Below are positions 45,010 through 54,499 of a DNA stretch of 56,521 bases, one piece after another (the stretch's first letter is position 1; each line of letters opens with the position of its first letter). The position numbers were made by a program, and so were the translations under genes. A model generated the notes under the pieces. It saw nothing but the letters and a program-made list of their open reading frames with translations, was not told where the DNA came from and did no database searches. This DNA comes from JBAYSY01 sp041675885 (GTDB lineage Bacteria > Pseudomonadota > Alphaproteobacteria > Rhodobacterales > Rhodobacteraceae), in contig JBAYSY010000015.1 of NCBI GenBank assembly GCA_041675885.1, positions 1-56,521 on the forward strand, written 5' to 3'.

Positions 45010-47475
45010 ATGTTGAAGTGCGCCATGTCCCGACTGACCCTGATCGCCGTTGCTTTTGCCGGTTTCGCCTCGCTTGCCGCCTGCGACACCGCCGAGGAAC
45101 GGGCGGAAAAGCATTTCCAGTCGGGGATGGCACTGCTTGAAGCCGGCGACGTTGAACGCGCGCTGGTCGAATTCCGCAACGTCTTCCAGCTTGACGGCTA
45201 TCACCTTGAAGCGCGGATGACCTATGCCCGGATCGAACGCGACCGGGGCGATGTCCGCTCGGCCTATGGCCATTACCTGCGCGTGGTCGAACAATATCCC
45301 GAAGAGGTGGCGGCACGGGTCGCGCTGTCCGAACTGGCGATGACCCGCGGCGACTGGGAAGAGGTGACCCGCCACGCCACCGCCGCGCATGAGCTTGCGC
45401 CCGAACGGCCCGATGTCCGGGCGCTGATGGCCAGCGTCGATTATTCCACCGCGCTGCGCGAACGCGACGTGGCGCTGCGGCACGAGGCGGCGGCGCGGGC
45501 ACGCGAACTCGCGGCCGCCCACCCCGAACTGGGGGTCGCGCACCGGGTGGCGATCGACGACCGCCTGCGCGAGGAAGACCTGTCCGGCGCGATCGAGGCG
45601 GTCGATGCCGCCATCGCCGCCGAACCCGACGCGCCCGACCTGCACCGGATGCGGCTGGGCACGCTTGAGCGCCTCGGGCGCCTGGCCGAGGTCGAGGCCC
45701 AGCTTGAGGACATGCTGGTGCGTTTCCCCGACGATGCAAGCCTGCCCTTGATGCTGGTCCGCTGGCATCTGGCGCAGGGCGACACCGACCGGGCCGAGAC
45801 GCATATGCGCGAGCGTGTGGCAGTGACCGACGAAGGGCGGGTGGTGCTGCTCCAGTTCCTGCGCGAGGCGCGAGGCGAAGAGGCGATGCGGGCCGAATTC
45901 GACCGGATCATCGCCGACCCCGAGACCGAATCGCCCGGCCGGTTCCGGGCGCTGCGGGCGCTGCTCGACTTCGAGACCGGCGGGCACGAGACCGCGATCG
46001 CCGGGATGGAGGCGCTGATCGCCGCCACCGAACCCTCGGACGACCGGCGCAATTTCCAGGTCATGCTGGCGCGGATGCTGATCGCCACCGGCAGCCCGGT
46101 CGGCGCCCGGGCCACGGTCGAGGAGGTGCTGGAAAGCGACCCGACCCATGTCGAGGCGCTCAAGCTCAAGGCCGACTGGCTGATCGAGGGCGACCGGACG
46201 CAGGAGGCCATCGTCGCCCTGCGCGAGGCGCTGGGCCAGAGCCCGCGCGACCCGGCGATCCTGACCGCGCTGGCCCGCGCGCATGAACGCGAGGGCAGCC
46301 GCGACCTGATGGCCGAGATGCTGGCGCTCGCGGTCGAGGCGTCGAACCGCGCCCCCGACGAATCGCTGCGCTATGCCCGGCACCTGATGACCGCCGACCG
46401 GCTGGCCCCGGCCGAACAGGTGCTGGTCGAGGCGCTGCGCCTTGCCCCGAACCACATGCAGTTGCTGGGCACGCTGGGCGAACTCTACCTGCGCACCACC
46501 GACTGGCCCCGGCTGGACCAGGTGATCGCGACGCTGCGCGGGATCGACGATCCGCAGGCCCGCGGCCAGGCCGACCAGCTGACCGCCCGCCGCCTGGCGG
46601 CGCAGGAGCGCAGCGACGATCTCATGGGTTTCCTCGGCGAGGTGATCGAGCGCGGCGAGGGCGGGCTTGGCGCGCTGGCCGACATGGTGCGGCTGCGGCT
46701 GTCGGAAGGCGATGTCGAGGGCGCGCTGGAATTCACCACCACGATGGTCGAGCAGGATCCGGACAGTATCGCCGCGCGCTATGTCCATGCCGCGACGCTG
46801 ATCGTCGCCGGGCGGCATGACGAGGCCGAAACGCTCTATCGCGGGATTCTGGCCGATGCGCCACAGGCCGAACAGGTCTGGCTGGCGCTGCACGGGCTCA
46901 AGACCATCCAGGGCGAGACCGGGGCGGCAGAGGAGGTGCTGGACGAGGCGCTGGCCGCCCTGCCCGAAAGCCTGCGGCTGCACTGGGCCCGGGCCGGGCT
47001 GCTGGAACGCGCGGGCGACATCGCGGGCGCGCTGACGGTTTACGAAGGGCTTTATTCCCGCCACAGCGACGTGCCGGTGATCGCCAACAACTACGCCAGC
47101 ATGTTGTCGATGCTGCACGCCGACGATCCGGCCAGCGTCGAGCGCGCCTATGACGTCGCGCGGCGGTTGCGCGGGGTCGAGGTGCCGCCGTTTCAGGACA
47201 CCTACGGCTGGATCGCCTTCCTGCGCGGCGATCTCGACGACGCGCTGGCCCATCTGGAACCCGCCGCCGCCGCGCTGGCCGACGACCCGGCGGTGCAGTT
47301 CCATCTTGGCATGACCTATGCGGCACTCGGCCGCAGCGGGGAAGCCCGCGACCTGTTCACCCGGGTGCAGGAGATGGTGCCCACCGGCGAACGGCCGCAT
47401 TTCATGGACCGGCTGGAGGCCGAACTGGCCCGCCTCGACACTGCGGGGAACGGTGAAGGCGGGGGCGCCGACTGA
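45010..47475 (+). CDS. TPR-repeat lipoprotein of exosortase/EPS locus (PrsT-like)
   Basis: An 821-residue exported lipoprotein built from about twenty TPR-like helical pairs from residue 30 to the end. The signal peptide MSRLTLIAVAFAGFASLAAC carries the lipobox SLAAC. PrsT-type TPR proteins are regular members of PEP-CTERM exopolysaccharide loci and probably scaffold the periplasmic assembly. ATG 45010 (MLKCAMSRL) and ATG 45025 (MSRLTL) are both possible; the second gives a cleaner signal peptide and has GAAG six bases upstream. A small hairpin CCGTGGC/GCCACGG lies 12 bases before 45010. It follows the sugar transferase by 56 bases. Confidence 0.85.
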   Translation: MLKCAMSRLTLIAVAFAGFASLAACDTAEERAEKHFQSGMALLEAGDVERALVEFRNVFQLDGYHLEARMTYARIERDRGDVRSAYGHYLRVVEQYPEEVAARVALSELAMTRGDWEEVTRHATAAHELAPERPDVRALMASVDYSTALRERDVALRHEAAARARELAAAHPELGVAHRVAIDDRLREEDLSGAIEAVDAAIAAEPDAPDLHRMRLGTLERLGRLAEVEAQLEDMLVRFPDDASLPLMLVRWHLAQGDTDRAETHMRERVAVTDEGRVVLLQFLREARGEEAMRAEFDRIIADPETESPGRFRALRALLDFETGGHETAIAGMEALIAATEPSDDRRNFQVMLARMLIATGSPVGARATVEEVLESDPTHVEALKLKADWLIEGDRTQEAIVALREALGQSPRDPAILTALARAHEREGSRDLMAEMLALAVEASNRAPDESLRYARHLMTADRLAPAEQVLVEALRLAPNHMQLLGTLGELYLRTTDWPRLDQVIATLRGIDDPQARGQADQLTARRLAAQERSDDLMGFLGEVIERGEGGLGALADMVRLRLSEGDVEGALEFTTTMVEQDPDSIAARYVHAATLIVAGRHDEAETLYRGILADAPQAEQVWLALHGLKTIQGETGAAEEVLDEALAALPESLRLHWARAGLLERAGDIAGALTVYEGLYSRHSDVPVIANNYASMLSMLHADDPASVERAYDVARRLRGVEVPPFQDTYGWIAFLRGDLDDALAHLEPAAAALADDPAVQFHLGMTYAALGRSGEARDLFTRVQEMVPTGERPHFMDRLEAELARLDTAGNGEGGGAD

Positions 47476-47616
47476 CGATACGACGGATGATTCGGGGCGG
47501 GAAGCGCGGCAAATCTACCGCAATCCCGCAAAAAGATATGTGACCGGCACAACCGGCCGTTGGCGAAGGCGCGGATCGGCTGTTAGCTTGCCGGTAATAA
47601 AGCGAGGGCAGAGGCG

Positions 47617-48219
47617 ATGTTCAGAATACTGTGGGGCCTTGTGGTTGCGATGGCGCTGGCGGCTCCCGCCGTGGCGCAGAACGGCTATCAGATCCGGCCC
47701 GGCGACACGCTGCGGGTCGAGGTGATGGAAGACCCGAACCTCAACCGCAACGTGCTTGTGCTGCCGGATGGTTCGTTCAGCTTCCCGCTGGTGGGCACGG
47801 TCAGCGCCGGCGGGCGCACGGTCGATCAGGTGGGGGCGGCGCTGTCCAACGCGCTGGCGCCGAATTTCGCGGTGCCCGCAAGCGTCTTCGTCAGCATCGG
47901 CGGCCTGGCCGAGCGCCGCGCCACCGGCCCCGCCGCGCAGCGCATGATGGATGTCTATGTCATCGGCGAGGTCGCGGCCCCCGGGCGCAAGGAAGTGCGG
48001 CCCGGCACCACGCTGTTGCAGTTCCTGGCCGAGTCGGGCGGCTTCACCCGCTTTGCCGCCGACCGCCGGATCGAACTGCACCGCGCAGCCGAAGGCGGTG
48101 GCGCGAACATCTATCGCTTCAACTACCGCACCCGCGGCGGACAGGGTGGCATCAGCGGCATGACCGTGCTTGCCCCCGGCGATGTGATCGTGGTGCCCGA
48201 ACGGCGGCTGTTCGAGTGA
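47617..48219 (+). CDS. Polysaccharide export protein (Wza-like, short)
   Basis: A 200-residue secreted protein. A signal peptide (MFRILWGLVVAMALAAPAVAQ) is followed by the poly-export domain NGYQIRPGDTLRVEVMEDPNLNRNVLV, then a SLBB domain with VYVIGEVAAPGRKEVRPGTTLLQFL and MTVLAPGDVIVVPERR. There is no lipobox cysteine, and the length is about half that of Wza, as in other PEP-CTERM-type EpsE proteins. It would line the export path through the periplasm and outer membrane. A CGGC-N10-CTTGCC pair at 47578-47592 vaguely resembles a sigma-54 element ahead of it. Confidence 0.88.
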   Translation: MFRILWGLVVAMALAAPAVAQNGYQIRPGDTLRVEVMEDPNLNRNVLVLPDGSFSFPLVGTVSAGGRTVDQVGAALSNALAPNFAVPASVFVSIGGLAERRATGPAAQRMMDVYVIGEVAAPGRKEVRPGTTLLQFLAESGGFTRFAADRRIELHRAAEGGGANIYRFNYRTRGGQGGISGMTVLAPGDVIVVPERRLFE

Positions 48220-48232
48220 GGGGGCGCCGGAA

Positions 48233-49669
48233 GTGAAGGCGATACCCCTGCTGCATCACAAGGCCCGTTCAATGCCGAAGGCTGCCGCCTTCGGCATTGT
48301 GTTGGGCCTTTCCGGCCTGTTCGTCATTCCCGCCCCGGCCCAGACGCCCGCGGCACAGGAAGGCGGATCGCAACTGACCTTTGGCCTGCGGACCTCGCTG
48401 GTAGCGAACGACAACCCCGACCTGCGGATCAGCGGCGGGCGTTCGGCGCTGTCGCTCGATAACGCGCTGTCGCTCGACTATCAGACCCGGACCCGCACCG
48501 GGCTGTTCCGGTTCGGGCTTGACGGTATCCTGCGGGCGGGCGGCGGACGCGACCAGGACAGCGGTTTTACCGAACCCGGCGCACGGCTGCACTATGAACG
48601 CGAGACCGTGGATTCCCGGATCGAGGCCGGGGCGCGCTGGCGGCGGCTGCCGGTCAGCCGCGGGGTGTTTCTGGACGATTTCTTCCCCGATCCCGGCTTT
48701 CCCGAAGTGCCGGACGAGACCGACCTGATTTCCGACCGGGGCGACCGCACGATCGAAAGCGCCTATATCCGGGGCGAGTTCCGGCGCGATGCGCCGCTGG
48801 GCTTCGAACTGGACGCAAGGCACGACGGCCGCCGCTACAGCGGCACCACCGACCCCGGCCTGTTCGACACGCGGCGCCAGTCGGTGGGCGCCGGGGTCCG
48901 GCTGCGGTTTTCGCCGGTGACCGAGGGCCGGTTCCGGCTGCGGCAGGAAGACTACCACGAGGACAACGCCGCCGAATTCGAACGCCGCACCCGCACGGCA
49001 AGTTTCGGGGTCAGCCACCAGCTTGACGAGGCGACGGCGCTTGACGTCACGCTGGGCTATCAGGACATCCACACCCGCGACATCACCGGCACGCTGATCG
49101 AACGCGACGGGCTGATGGGCTCGCTGGGCGCCCGCCGCGCCCTGCCCGACGGCTACGCGGGCGCCAACCTCGACGTGGTGCAGACCGAACACGGCGCGCG
49201 CAGCACGGTTTCCGCGACGCGCTCCTACGACCTGCCGCGCGGCAATCTGACCGCCACGCTGGGCGCCACCCGCACCGCCTTCGGCAAGACCGTGCCGGTC
49301 GGCGGGATCGACTACCGCCACGACACGCTGGACGGATCGTTCTTTGCCTCGCTCCACCGGCGGGTGCTGACCAGTTCGCAGGACAACGAGATCGAATCGA
49401 CCCGCCTTTCGCTGGGCTATCGCCATATACTCGACCCGGTGTCGAGCATCGACCTGCGCGGCGACTACATCCGCCAGGACGATACCGGCTCGGGCCGCTC
49501 GCGCGATTACGACAACGCCATGTTCCGGGCCAGCTACAATCGCGCCCTGACCCGAGACTGGTCGGTTTCGACCGGCTACGAACACCGCTACCGTTCGGAA
49601 AATGCGGGAACCGCCCGGTCGAACGCGGTTTTCGTGACACTGGGGCGCGATTTCACCGTCCGCTTCTGA
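48233..49669 (+). CDS. Outer-membrane beta-barrel protein of exosortase/EPS locus
   Basis: A 478-residue exported protein. The signal sequence spans KAAAFGIVLGLSGLFVIPAPAQ, and the rest alternates hydrophobic and charged residues with many turn-forming D/G/R clusters, ending in the outer-membrane signal VTLGRDFTVRF with terminal Phe. Similar barrels accompany exosortase loci and may be the polymer exit port. The start is uncertain: GTG 48233 follows CCGGAA weakly, while ATG 48272 is buried in a strong hairpin. No known enzymatic motif. Confidence 0.8.
   Translation: MKAIPLLHHKARSMPKAAAFGIVLGLSGLFVIPAPAQTPAAQEGGSQLTFGLRTSLVANDNPDLRISGGRSALSLDNALSLDYQTRTRTGLFRFGLDGILRAGGGRDQDSGFTEPGARLHYERETVDSRIEAGARWRRLPVSRGVFLDDFFPDPGFPEVPDETDLISDRGDRTIESAYIRGEFRRDAPLGFELDARHDGRRYSGTTDPGLFDTRRQSVGAGVRLRFSPVTEGRFRLRQEDYHEDNAAEFERRTRTASFGVSHQLDEATALDVTLGYQDIHTRDITGTLIERDGLMGSLGARRALPDGYAGANLDVVQTEHGARSTVSATRSYDLPRGNLTATLGATRTAFGKTVPVGGIDYRHDTLDGSFFASLHRRVLTSSQDNEIESTRLSLGYRHILDPVSSIDLRGDYIRQDDTGSGRSRDYDNAMFRASYNRALTRDWSVSTGYEHRYRSENAGTARSNAVFVTLGRDFTVRF
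48260..48311 (+). promoter_or_regulatory. Strong stem-loop over the signal-peptide codons / candidate start
   Basis: AATGCCGAAGGC (48271-48282), loop TGCC, GCCTTCGGCATT (48287-48298): 12 perfect base pairs, extended by AAGGCCC (48260-48266) with GGGCCTT (48304-48310). The ATG at 48272 is inside the stem. This could limit translation of the barrel protein. Confidence 0.6.
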
Positions 49670-49718
49670 GCCGCCGGACATGACGCGGCTGTGATCGCCA
49701 GAAGCGCAACAGCAAAGC

Positions 49719-49724
49719 TATAAT
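49719..49724 (+). promoter_or_regulatory. Candidate -10 element upstream of exosortase
   Basis: A perfect TATAAT in the 103-base gap before the exosortase gene. No matching -35 is seen at 16-18 bases, so an activator or no promoter at all is possible. Confidence 0.3.
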
Positions 49725-49772
49725 GGTGTGCCCCGGTCAGCCGGGTCGCAGGGAAAGGTACAGAGTCAGCCC

Positions 49773-51368
49773 ATGTCGGTATCGTCGGAATCCCTTGCCA
49801 CTCTCCCCGCGCGGCGGCTGAACCCTGCCGGGCTGTTCTGGTTCGGCCTGCTGGTGCTGGGGTCGGTGCCGTTGTTCTGGATCGGCCTCGAATCGCTCGG
49901 CCGGGCCTGGACCACGCCGGAATACAGCCACGGGCCGCTGATCCCGATCATCTCGCTTTACCTCTTTCTGCGCGAGCTGCGGCAATATCCCGAAGAAACC
50001 GGCCCCGCCGGGCGGCGCTGGCCGGGGATCGCGGTGATCCTGCTCGGGATCACCATCGCCATGCTCGGGAACCTGACCCGGATCGCCGATATCGTGACCT
50101 ATGGCATGATCGTCTGGGTGGGCGGCGTGGTGCTGACCGTATTCGGCTGGGATCGCGGCAAGCGGCACCAGCTTCCGGTGCTGCACCTGATCTTCATGCT
50201 GCCGCTACCGCAGTTCGTTTACTGGAAGCTGACGATCTTCCTGCAAATGGTCTCGTCCGAGATCGGGGTCTGGTTCGTCGCGCTTGCCGGGGTGCCGGTG
50301 TTCCTGGAAGGCAACGTGATCGACCTCGGGGTTTACAAGTTGCAGGTGGCCGAAGCCTGTTCCGGCCTGCGCTACCTGTTCCCGATCCTGTCCTTTTCCT
50401 ACCTGTTCGCGATCCTCTACCGCGGGCCGATCTGGCACAAGGCGGTGCTGCTGCTGGCGGCCGCGCCGCTCACGGTGCTGATGAACTCGTTCCGCATCGG
50501 CATGATCGGGGTGCTGGTCAACAGCTATGGCATCGAACATGCCGAGGGTTTTCTGCACTTCTTCGAAGGCTGGGTGATCTTCATCTCCTGCATCGGCATC
50601 CTGTTCCTGATGGCGGTCGCGCTGCAACGGCTGACGCCGAACCCGCTGCCGCTGTCGCAGGCGATCGACCTCGACACCACCGGCTTCGGCCCGATCTTCG
50701 GCCGGGTGCGGGCGATCCGGCCCTCGGCGGCGCTGGCGGTGGCGGCGGTGCTGACGCTGGCGGTCTCGGCCGCCTGGGGGCTGCGCAGCAACAGCCCGGC
50801 GATGGTGGCCGACCGCGAGCCCTTCACCCTGTTCCCGCGCCAGATCGGTAGCTGGCACGGCGCGGCCTCGATGCTCGACCCCGAGGTGGCGCGGGTGCTG
50901 GGCGCGACCGACTATATCGACATCACCTACCGCACCCCGGCCACCAGCCTGCCGGTCAACCTGTTCGTCGCCTATTACGACAAGCAGAACGAGGGCAACG
51001 CGATCCATTCGCCCGAGGTCTGCCTGCCCGCCGGCGGGTGGGAGATCTTCACCTTCGACCGGCAGGAGATCGAGATCCCCGGCACGATCTACGGCAATTT
51101 CCCGGTGAACCGCGCGGTGATCCGTCAGGGCCTGTCCGAGCAACTGGTCTATTACTGGTTCGAACAGCGCGGCAAGCGGATCACCAACGACTTTCACGCC
51201 AAACTCTCGGTGGTCTACGACAGTATCGCGATGAACCGCACCGACGGGGCGATGGTGCGCTTCATCACCCCGATCCATCCGGGCGAACCCGAAGGCGCCG
51301 CCGACACCCGCTTGCAGGAGTTCATGGCCGAAAGCCTGCCCTACCTGCCGCGCTTCGTGCCGGAGTAA
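49773..51368 (+). CDS. xrtD: Exosortase-EpsI fusion, VPLPA-CTERM-specific type (XrtD-like)
   Basis: A 531-residue inner-membrane protein. Residues 1-300 form an eight-helix exosortase with the invariant triad: Cys196 in AEACSGLRYLFP, Arg241 in NSFRIGM and His262 in HFFEGW. After a further membrane helix (about residue 310-325), residues 330-531 form an EpsI-type periplasmic domain (FPRQIGSWHG, YIDITYR, NEGNAIHSPEVCLPAGGWE). It is expected to cleave proteins at the PIPLP motif and hand them to the cell surface; three such proteins are encoded in this window. ATG 49773 was chosen; GTG 49728 is in frame but lacks a ribosome-binding site. The XrtD label rests on the matching substrate motif. Confidence 0.9.
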   Translation: MSVSSESLATLPARRLNPAGLFWFGLLVLGSVPLFWIGLESLGRAWTTPEYSHGPLIPIISLYLFLRELRQYPEETGPAGRRWPGIAVILLGITIAMLGNLTRIADIVTYGMIVWVGGVVLTVFGWDRGKRHQLPVLHLIFMLPLPQFVYWKLTIFLQMVSSEIGVWFVALAGVPVFLEGNVIDLGVYKLQVAEACSGLRYLFPILSFSYLFAILYRGPIWHKAVLLLAAAPLTVLMNSFRIGMIGVLVNSYGIEHAEGFLHFFEGWVIFISCIGILFLMAVALQRLTPNPLPLSQAIDLDTTGFGPIFGRVRAIRPSAALAVAAVLTLAVSAAWGLRSNSPAMVADREPFTLFPRQIGSWHGAASMLDPEVARVLGATDYIDITYRTPATSLPVNLFVAYYDKQNEGNAIHSPEVCLPAGGWEIFTFDRQEIEIPGTIYGNFPVNRAVIRQGLSEQLVYYWFEQRGKRITNDFHAKLSVVYDSIAMNRTDGAMVRFITPIHPGEPEGAADTRLQEFMAESLPYLPRFVPE

Positions 51369-51559
51369 CGGCGGCAAACCACGCCGCACGGGTTAACCAC
51401 GCTTTGCAATTTGCGGCGGAACCGTGGCGCGCCTTGGGCGGAGCCCTGCCGATCCGTCCCATTCACGCCGCGGTGAGGCCCAATCCCTGTGCGGAAATGC
51501 TACCCGTCAACAGCCACTCGTCCGATTCGGCGCAGGGGCCTGCATGTGGGAGCAGTTGA

Positions 51560-54415
51560 ATGTCGGGCAAGACCTATAACGTATCGACCGCAGCCGAACT
51601 GGACGCCGCGATCCGGGCCGCCAACGGCGGCGACACGATCCTGCTGGCGCCGGGGGATTACGGGTCGGTATCACTGTCGCAGAAGGCCGGGTTCAGCAAC
51701 ACCAGCGGCATCCCCGTAACGATCGCCTCGGCCGACCCGGATGCGCGGGCGGTCATCACCGGCCTCAACGTCAACGGCGCTCAGGGCGTGACCTTCGACA
51801 ACCTGGTGTTCGACTACACCTTCCAGAGCGGGGATCCGACCCATATCCGCCCGTTTCAGGTACTGAACAGCGAGAACATCACCATCACAAATTCGCTGTT
51901 CGACGGCGATGTGGCATCGGGTATGTCGGCGGTGGACGACGGCTATGGCACCGGTTACGGCCTTGGAATCCGGGGATCGAAATCCGTCACGATCTCCGAC
52001 AACGAGTTCACGACCTGGCATCGCGGTGCGGTCACATCGCAATCTCAGGATGTCGTGTTCAGCGGCAATGATATCCACAGCATACGTTCGGACGGAATCA
52101 ACTTCTCCGAAGTTCAGGGGGTGCTGATCGAAGGGAACCATATTCACAACTTTCTGGCTTCCCCGGATTCCACCGATCATCGCGATTTCATCCAGTTCTG
52201 GACCAACGGAACCAAAGCACCGAATACCGATATCATCATTCGCGGCAATATCCTCGATGCAGGCGAGGAATGGTGGACCCAGTCGATCTTCATGCGCAAC
52301 GAGGAGGTCGATAACGGCCGCGCCGGTCAGGAGATGTTCTACCGCAACGTGTTGATCGAGGACAACACGATCTACAACGGCCACCTGCACGGGATCACCG
52401 TAGGCGAGACCGACGGGCTGACGATCCGCAACAACTCGGTCCTGCATGTCAACGATCTGGCGAACGGGCTTTCCGGAGCAGTGTCGATTCCGACGATCCG
52501 CGTGTCTACGGCCTCGACCGGGGTGACGGTCGAGAGCAACATCACCGGCGCAGACGTCCAGGGCTACGACGGCCAGACCGGCTGGACGGTGGGCCAGAAC
52601 GTGATCCTGCAATGGAGCAACCCCGCTCTGCCGAACTACTACGGCAATGTCTTTGCCACCTCGGGCCTGCAAGCGCATGAGGGCAGCCACAATTTCCTTG
52701 CCCTTCCCGGCAGCATCGTCGAACAGCTCCAGGTCGGCGCGGCGCGCAATATCCTCGGAGAGTCGGCAGATGCGGTGATCCCGCTGTTCGGCGTCCTGTC
52801 GCACCCCGACCTGACCGGGGCGGTCGTGTTCGACGCCTCGCTCACGCTTGGCCCCTCCGGCCTGCTGGGCCAGGACGACGCCACCTTCCTGTGGAGCTTC
52901 GGCGACGGCACCACCGCCACCGGGCAGGTGGTTGAACACCGCTACGACACCCCCGGCCGCTATGAGGTCGGGCTGACCGTGATCGGCAAGGACGGGCAGG
53001 AAAGCCATGCGCGCTACGAGGTCGGCATCTCGGGCGACCGGATCGTGTCCTTCGACAGCGCCTCGGGCGGCTTCGTCACCCACGGCTTCGACGAACAGAA
53101 CCTTGCCGCCGCGCTCAGCCTGCCCGGCAGCGACGGGCTGCGCCTCGGCGATCCGGGCACCCAGGCCAGCGTCGGGCGCGGCGAGTTGGGCAATTTCTTC
53201 GGCACGGACAATTTCGAACTCTCGATGTCCTTCAAGGGCACCGGAACCGGCGAGATCGTCCGCCTGCATTCCTCCTTCATCGCCGGGGTCAATGCCAACG
53301 GCCAGTTGACCTTCCAGCTGTTTCCCGCCGATGGCGCACAGATCACCCTCAACAGCGGGGTGCGGGTGAATGACGGCAACGAACAGCATGTCACCGTCCG
53401 GCTCGACCCCGAGACGGGTCTGGTGACGCTGGCGGTCAACGGTCGGCAGGTCGCAAGCCATGTGGTGAACGCGCCGATGCCGGACATGGGATCCTGGGAT
53501 CTCGCCTTCGGCAGCCCGTGGAACGCGCAGAACTTCGACGGCATCCTGACCGGCTTCGATCTGAGCGCCACCCGGCCCGACTACCCGGTCTACAGCGGCG
53601 ATCCCCTGTTCATCTCCCAGATCAGCGACAAGCCCGCCACCGATGAGTCCGGCCCGCAGGACAACACGCCCGGGCCCGTGCAACCGGCGCCCGAAGAGAC
53701 ACGGCCCCCTGCACCGGAAGAACCCGCGCCGGAGCCTTCCCCGAATGAGCCGCCCGCATCGGAAGACGACCCCACCCAGCCGCCCGACGAGACGCATCTT
53801 GTACCTTCGGAGTTCGATGGTTTCGTGTTCGATTTCGCCACGGCGGCGGGCAAGGATCAGAGCATCCTGCACGACGATGCGCATCTGGTGGACACGGCCC
53901 ACGGCCAGGCCATCCGGCTCGACGGCGACAAGGATTATGCCAGAATAGGCCGGTTGGAGGAGTTCGAACAGTCACAGCAGATCGGCTTTTCGGTGGAGTT
54001 CGACACGGGCGAGATCCCCTCGACCGGCGCGCGACTGGTCTGGAACCACATGAAGGCCGGGCTGACCGTCATGGATAACGCCCTCATGGTCCAGGTCGCC
54101 ACCGCGGATGAAGGCTTCAAGGCGTTCCGCGCGACCGGTGTCGAACTGGGCAAGGACGGACCGGATTCGGTCACGGTGCTGATCGACGCGGAACAGGACC
54201 GGCTTCAGGTCATCCTGAACGACGAGGTGGTGATCGACGAGCAGAACACCGACCTCGATTTCGTCGGCGCCGGCGGTTACGAATGGGGCTGGACCCTCGG
54301 AACCGCGTGGAACCGCTTCTTCGAAGGGGATATCTACGACTTCCGGGTCAGCGACGATTTCGATTTCATCGAACAGTGGGCAGCCCCGCAGGACGATGTC
54401 GCGATGGTGGCCTGA
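51560..54415 (+). CDS. Multidomain right-handed beta-helix / PKD / LamG-like surface protein, no signal peptide
   Basis: A 951-residue acidic protein. Residues 1-340 are a right-handed parallel beta-helix with regular NxITITNSLF-like rungs, as in polysaccharide lyases and epimerases. A PKD domain (FLWSFGDGTTATGQ) is at about 415-490, a LamG-like jelly roll at about 500-685, a Pro/Glu linker at about 695-745, and a second LamG-like domain to the end. It begins MSGKTYNVSTAAELDAAI with no signal peptide, and the C-terminus is acidic and then hydrophobic (DDVAMVA), as in type I secretion substrates, though no GGxGxD repeats are present. GGGAG precedes the ATG. Possible polymer-modifying or matrix protein. 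Confidence 0.85.
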   Translation: MSGKTYNVSTAAELDAAIRAANGGDTILLAPGDYGSVSLSQKAGFSNTSGIPVTIASADPDARAVITGLNVNGAQGVTFDNLVFDYTFQSGDPTHIRPFQVLNSENITITNSLFDGDVASGMSAVDDGYGTGYGLGIRGSKSVTISDNEFTTWHRGAVTSQSQDVVFSGNDIHSIRSDGINFSEVQGVLIEGNHIHNFLASPDSTDHRDFIQFWTNGTKAPNTDIIIRGNILDAGEEWWTQSIFMRNEEVDNGRAGQEMFYRNVLIEDNTIYNGHLHGITVGETDGLTIRNNSVLHVNDLANGLSGAVSIPTIRVSTASTGVTVESNITGADVQGYDGQTGWTVGQNVILQWSNPALPNYYGNVFATSGLQAHEGSHNFLALPGSIVEQLQVGAARNILGESADAVIPLFGVLSHPDLTGAVVFDASLTLGPSGLLGQDDATFLWSFGDGTTATGQVVEHRYDTPGRYEVGLTVIGKDGQESHARYEVGISGDRIVSFDSASGGFVTHGFDEQNLAAALSLPGSDGLRLGDPGTQASVGRGELGNFFGTDNFELSMSFKGTGTGEIVRLHSSFIAGVNANGQLTFQLFPADGAQITLNSGVRVNDGNEQHVTVRLDPETGLVTLAVNGRQVASHVVNAPMPDMGSWDLAFGSPWNAQNFDGILTGFDLSATRPDYPVYSGDPLFISQISDKPATDESGPQDNTPGPVQPAPEETRPPAPEEPAPEPSPNEPPASEDDPTQPPDETHLVPSEFDGFVFDFATAAGKDQSILHDDAHLVDTAHGQAIRLDGDKDYARIGRLEEFEQSQQIGFSVEFDTGEIPSTGARLVWNHMKAGLTVMDNALMVQVATADEGFKAFRATGVELGKDGPDSVTVLIDAEQDRLQVILNDEVVIDEQNTDLDFVGAGGYEWGWTLGTAWNRFFEGDIYDFRVSDDFDFIEQWAAPQDDVAMVA

Positions 54416-54472
54416 TCGGACGCTACCACAAGCAGGTAAATCACCTGCGTCATATTGTTTGAAGCCCTAAAT

Positions 54473-54499
54473 CGGCTATCTGCGCCGAGCAGATAGCCG
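54473..54499. terminator. Bidirectional hairpin between convergent genes
   Basis: CGGCTATCTGC, loop GCCGA, GCAGATAGCCG: 11 perfect base pairs. It overlaps the last codons of the minus-strand VanZ-like gene and lies 57 bases after the beta-helix gene stop. Confidence 0.75.

Noticed and set aside
44967..45140. 57-codon ORF starting right after AAGGA between the sugar transferase and the TPR gene
   Set aside because: The purine run touches the ATG with no spacing, the peptide is arginine/histidine-rich, and most of it overlaps the TPR gene in another frame.
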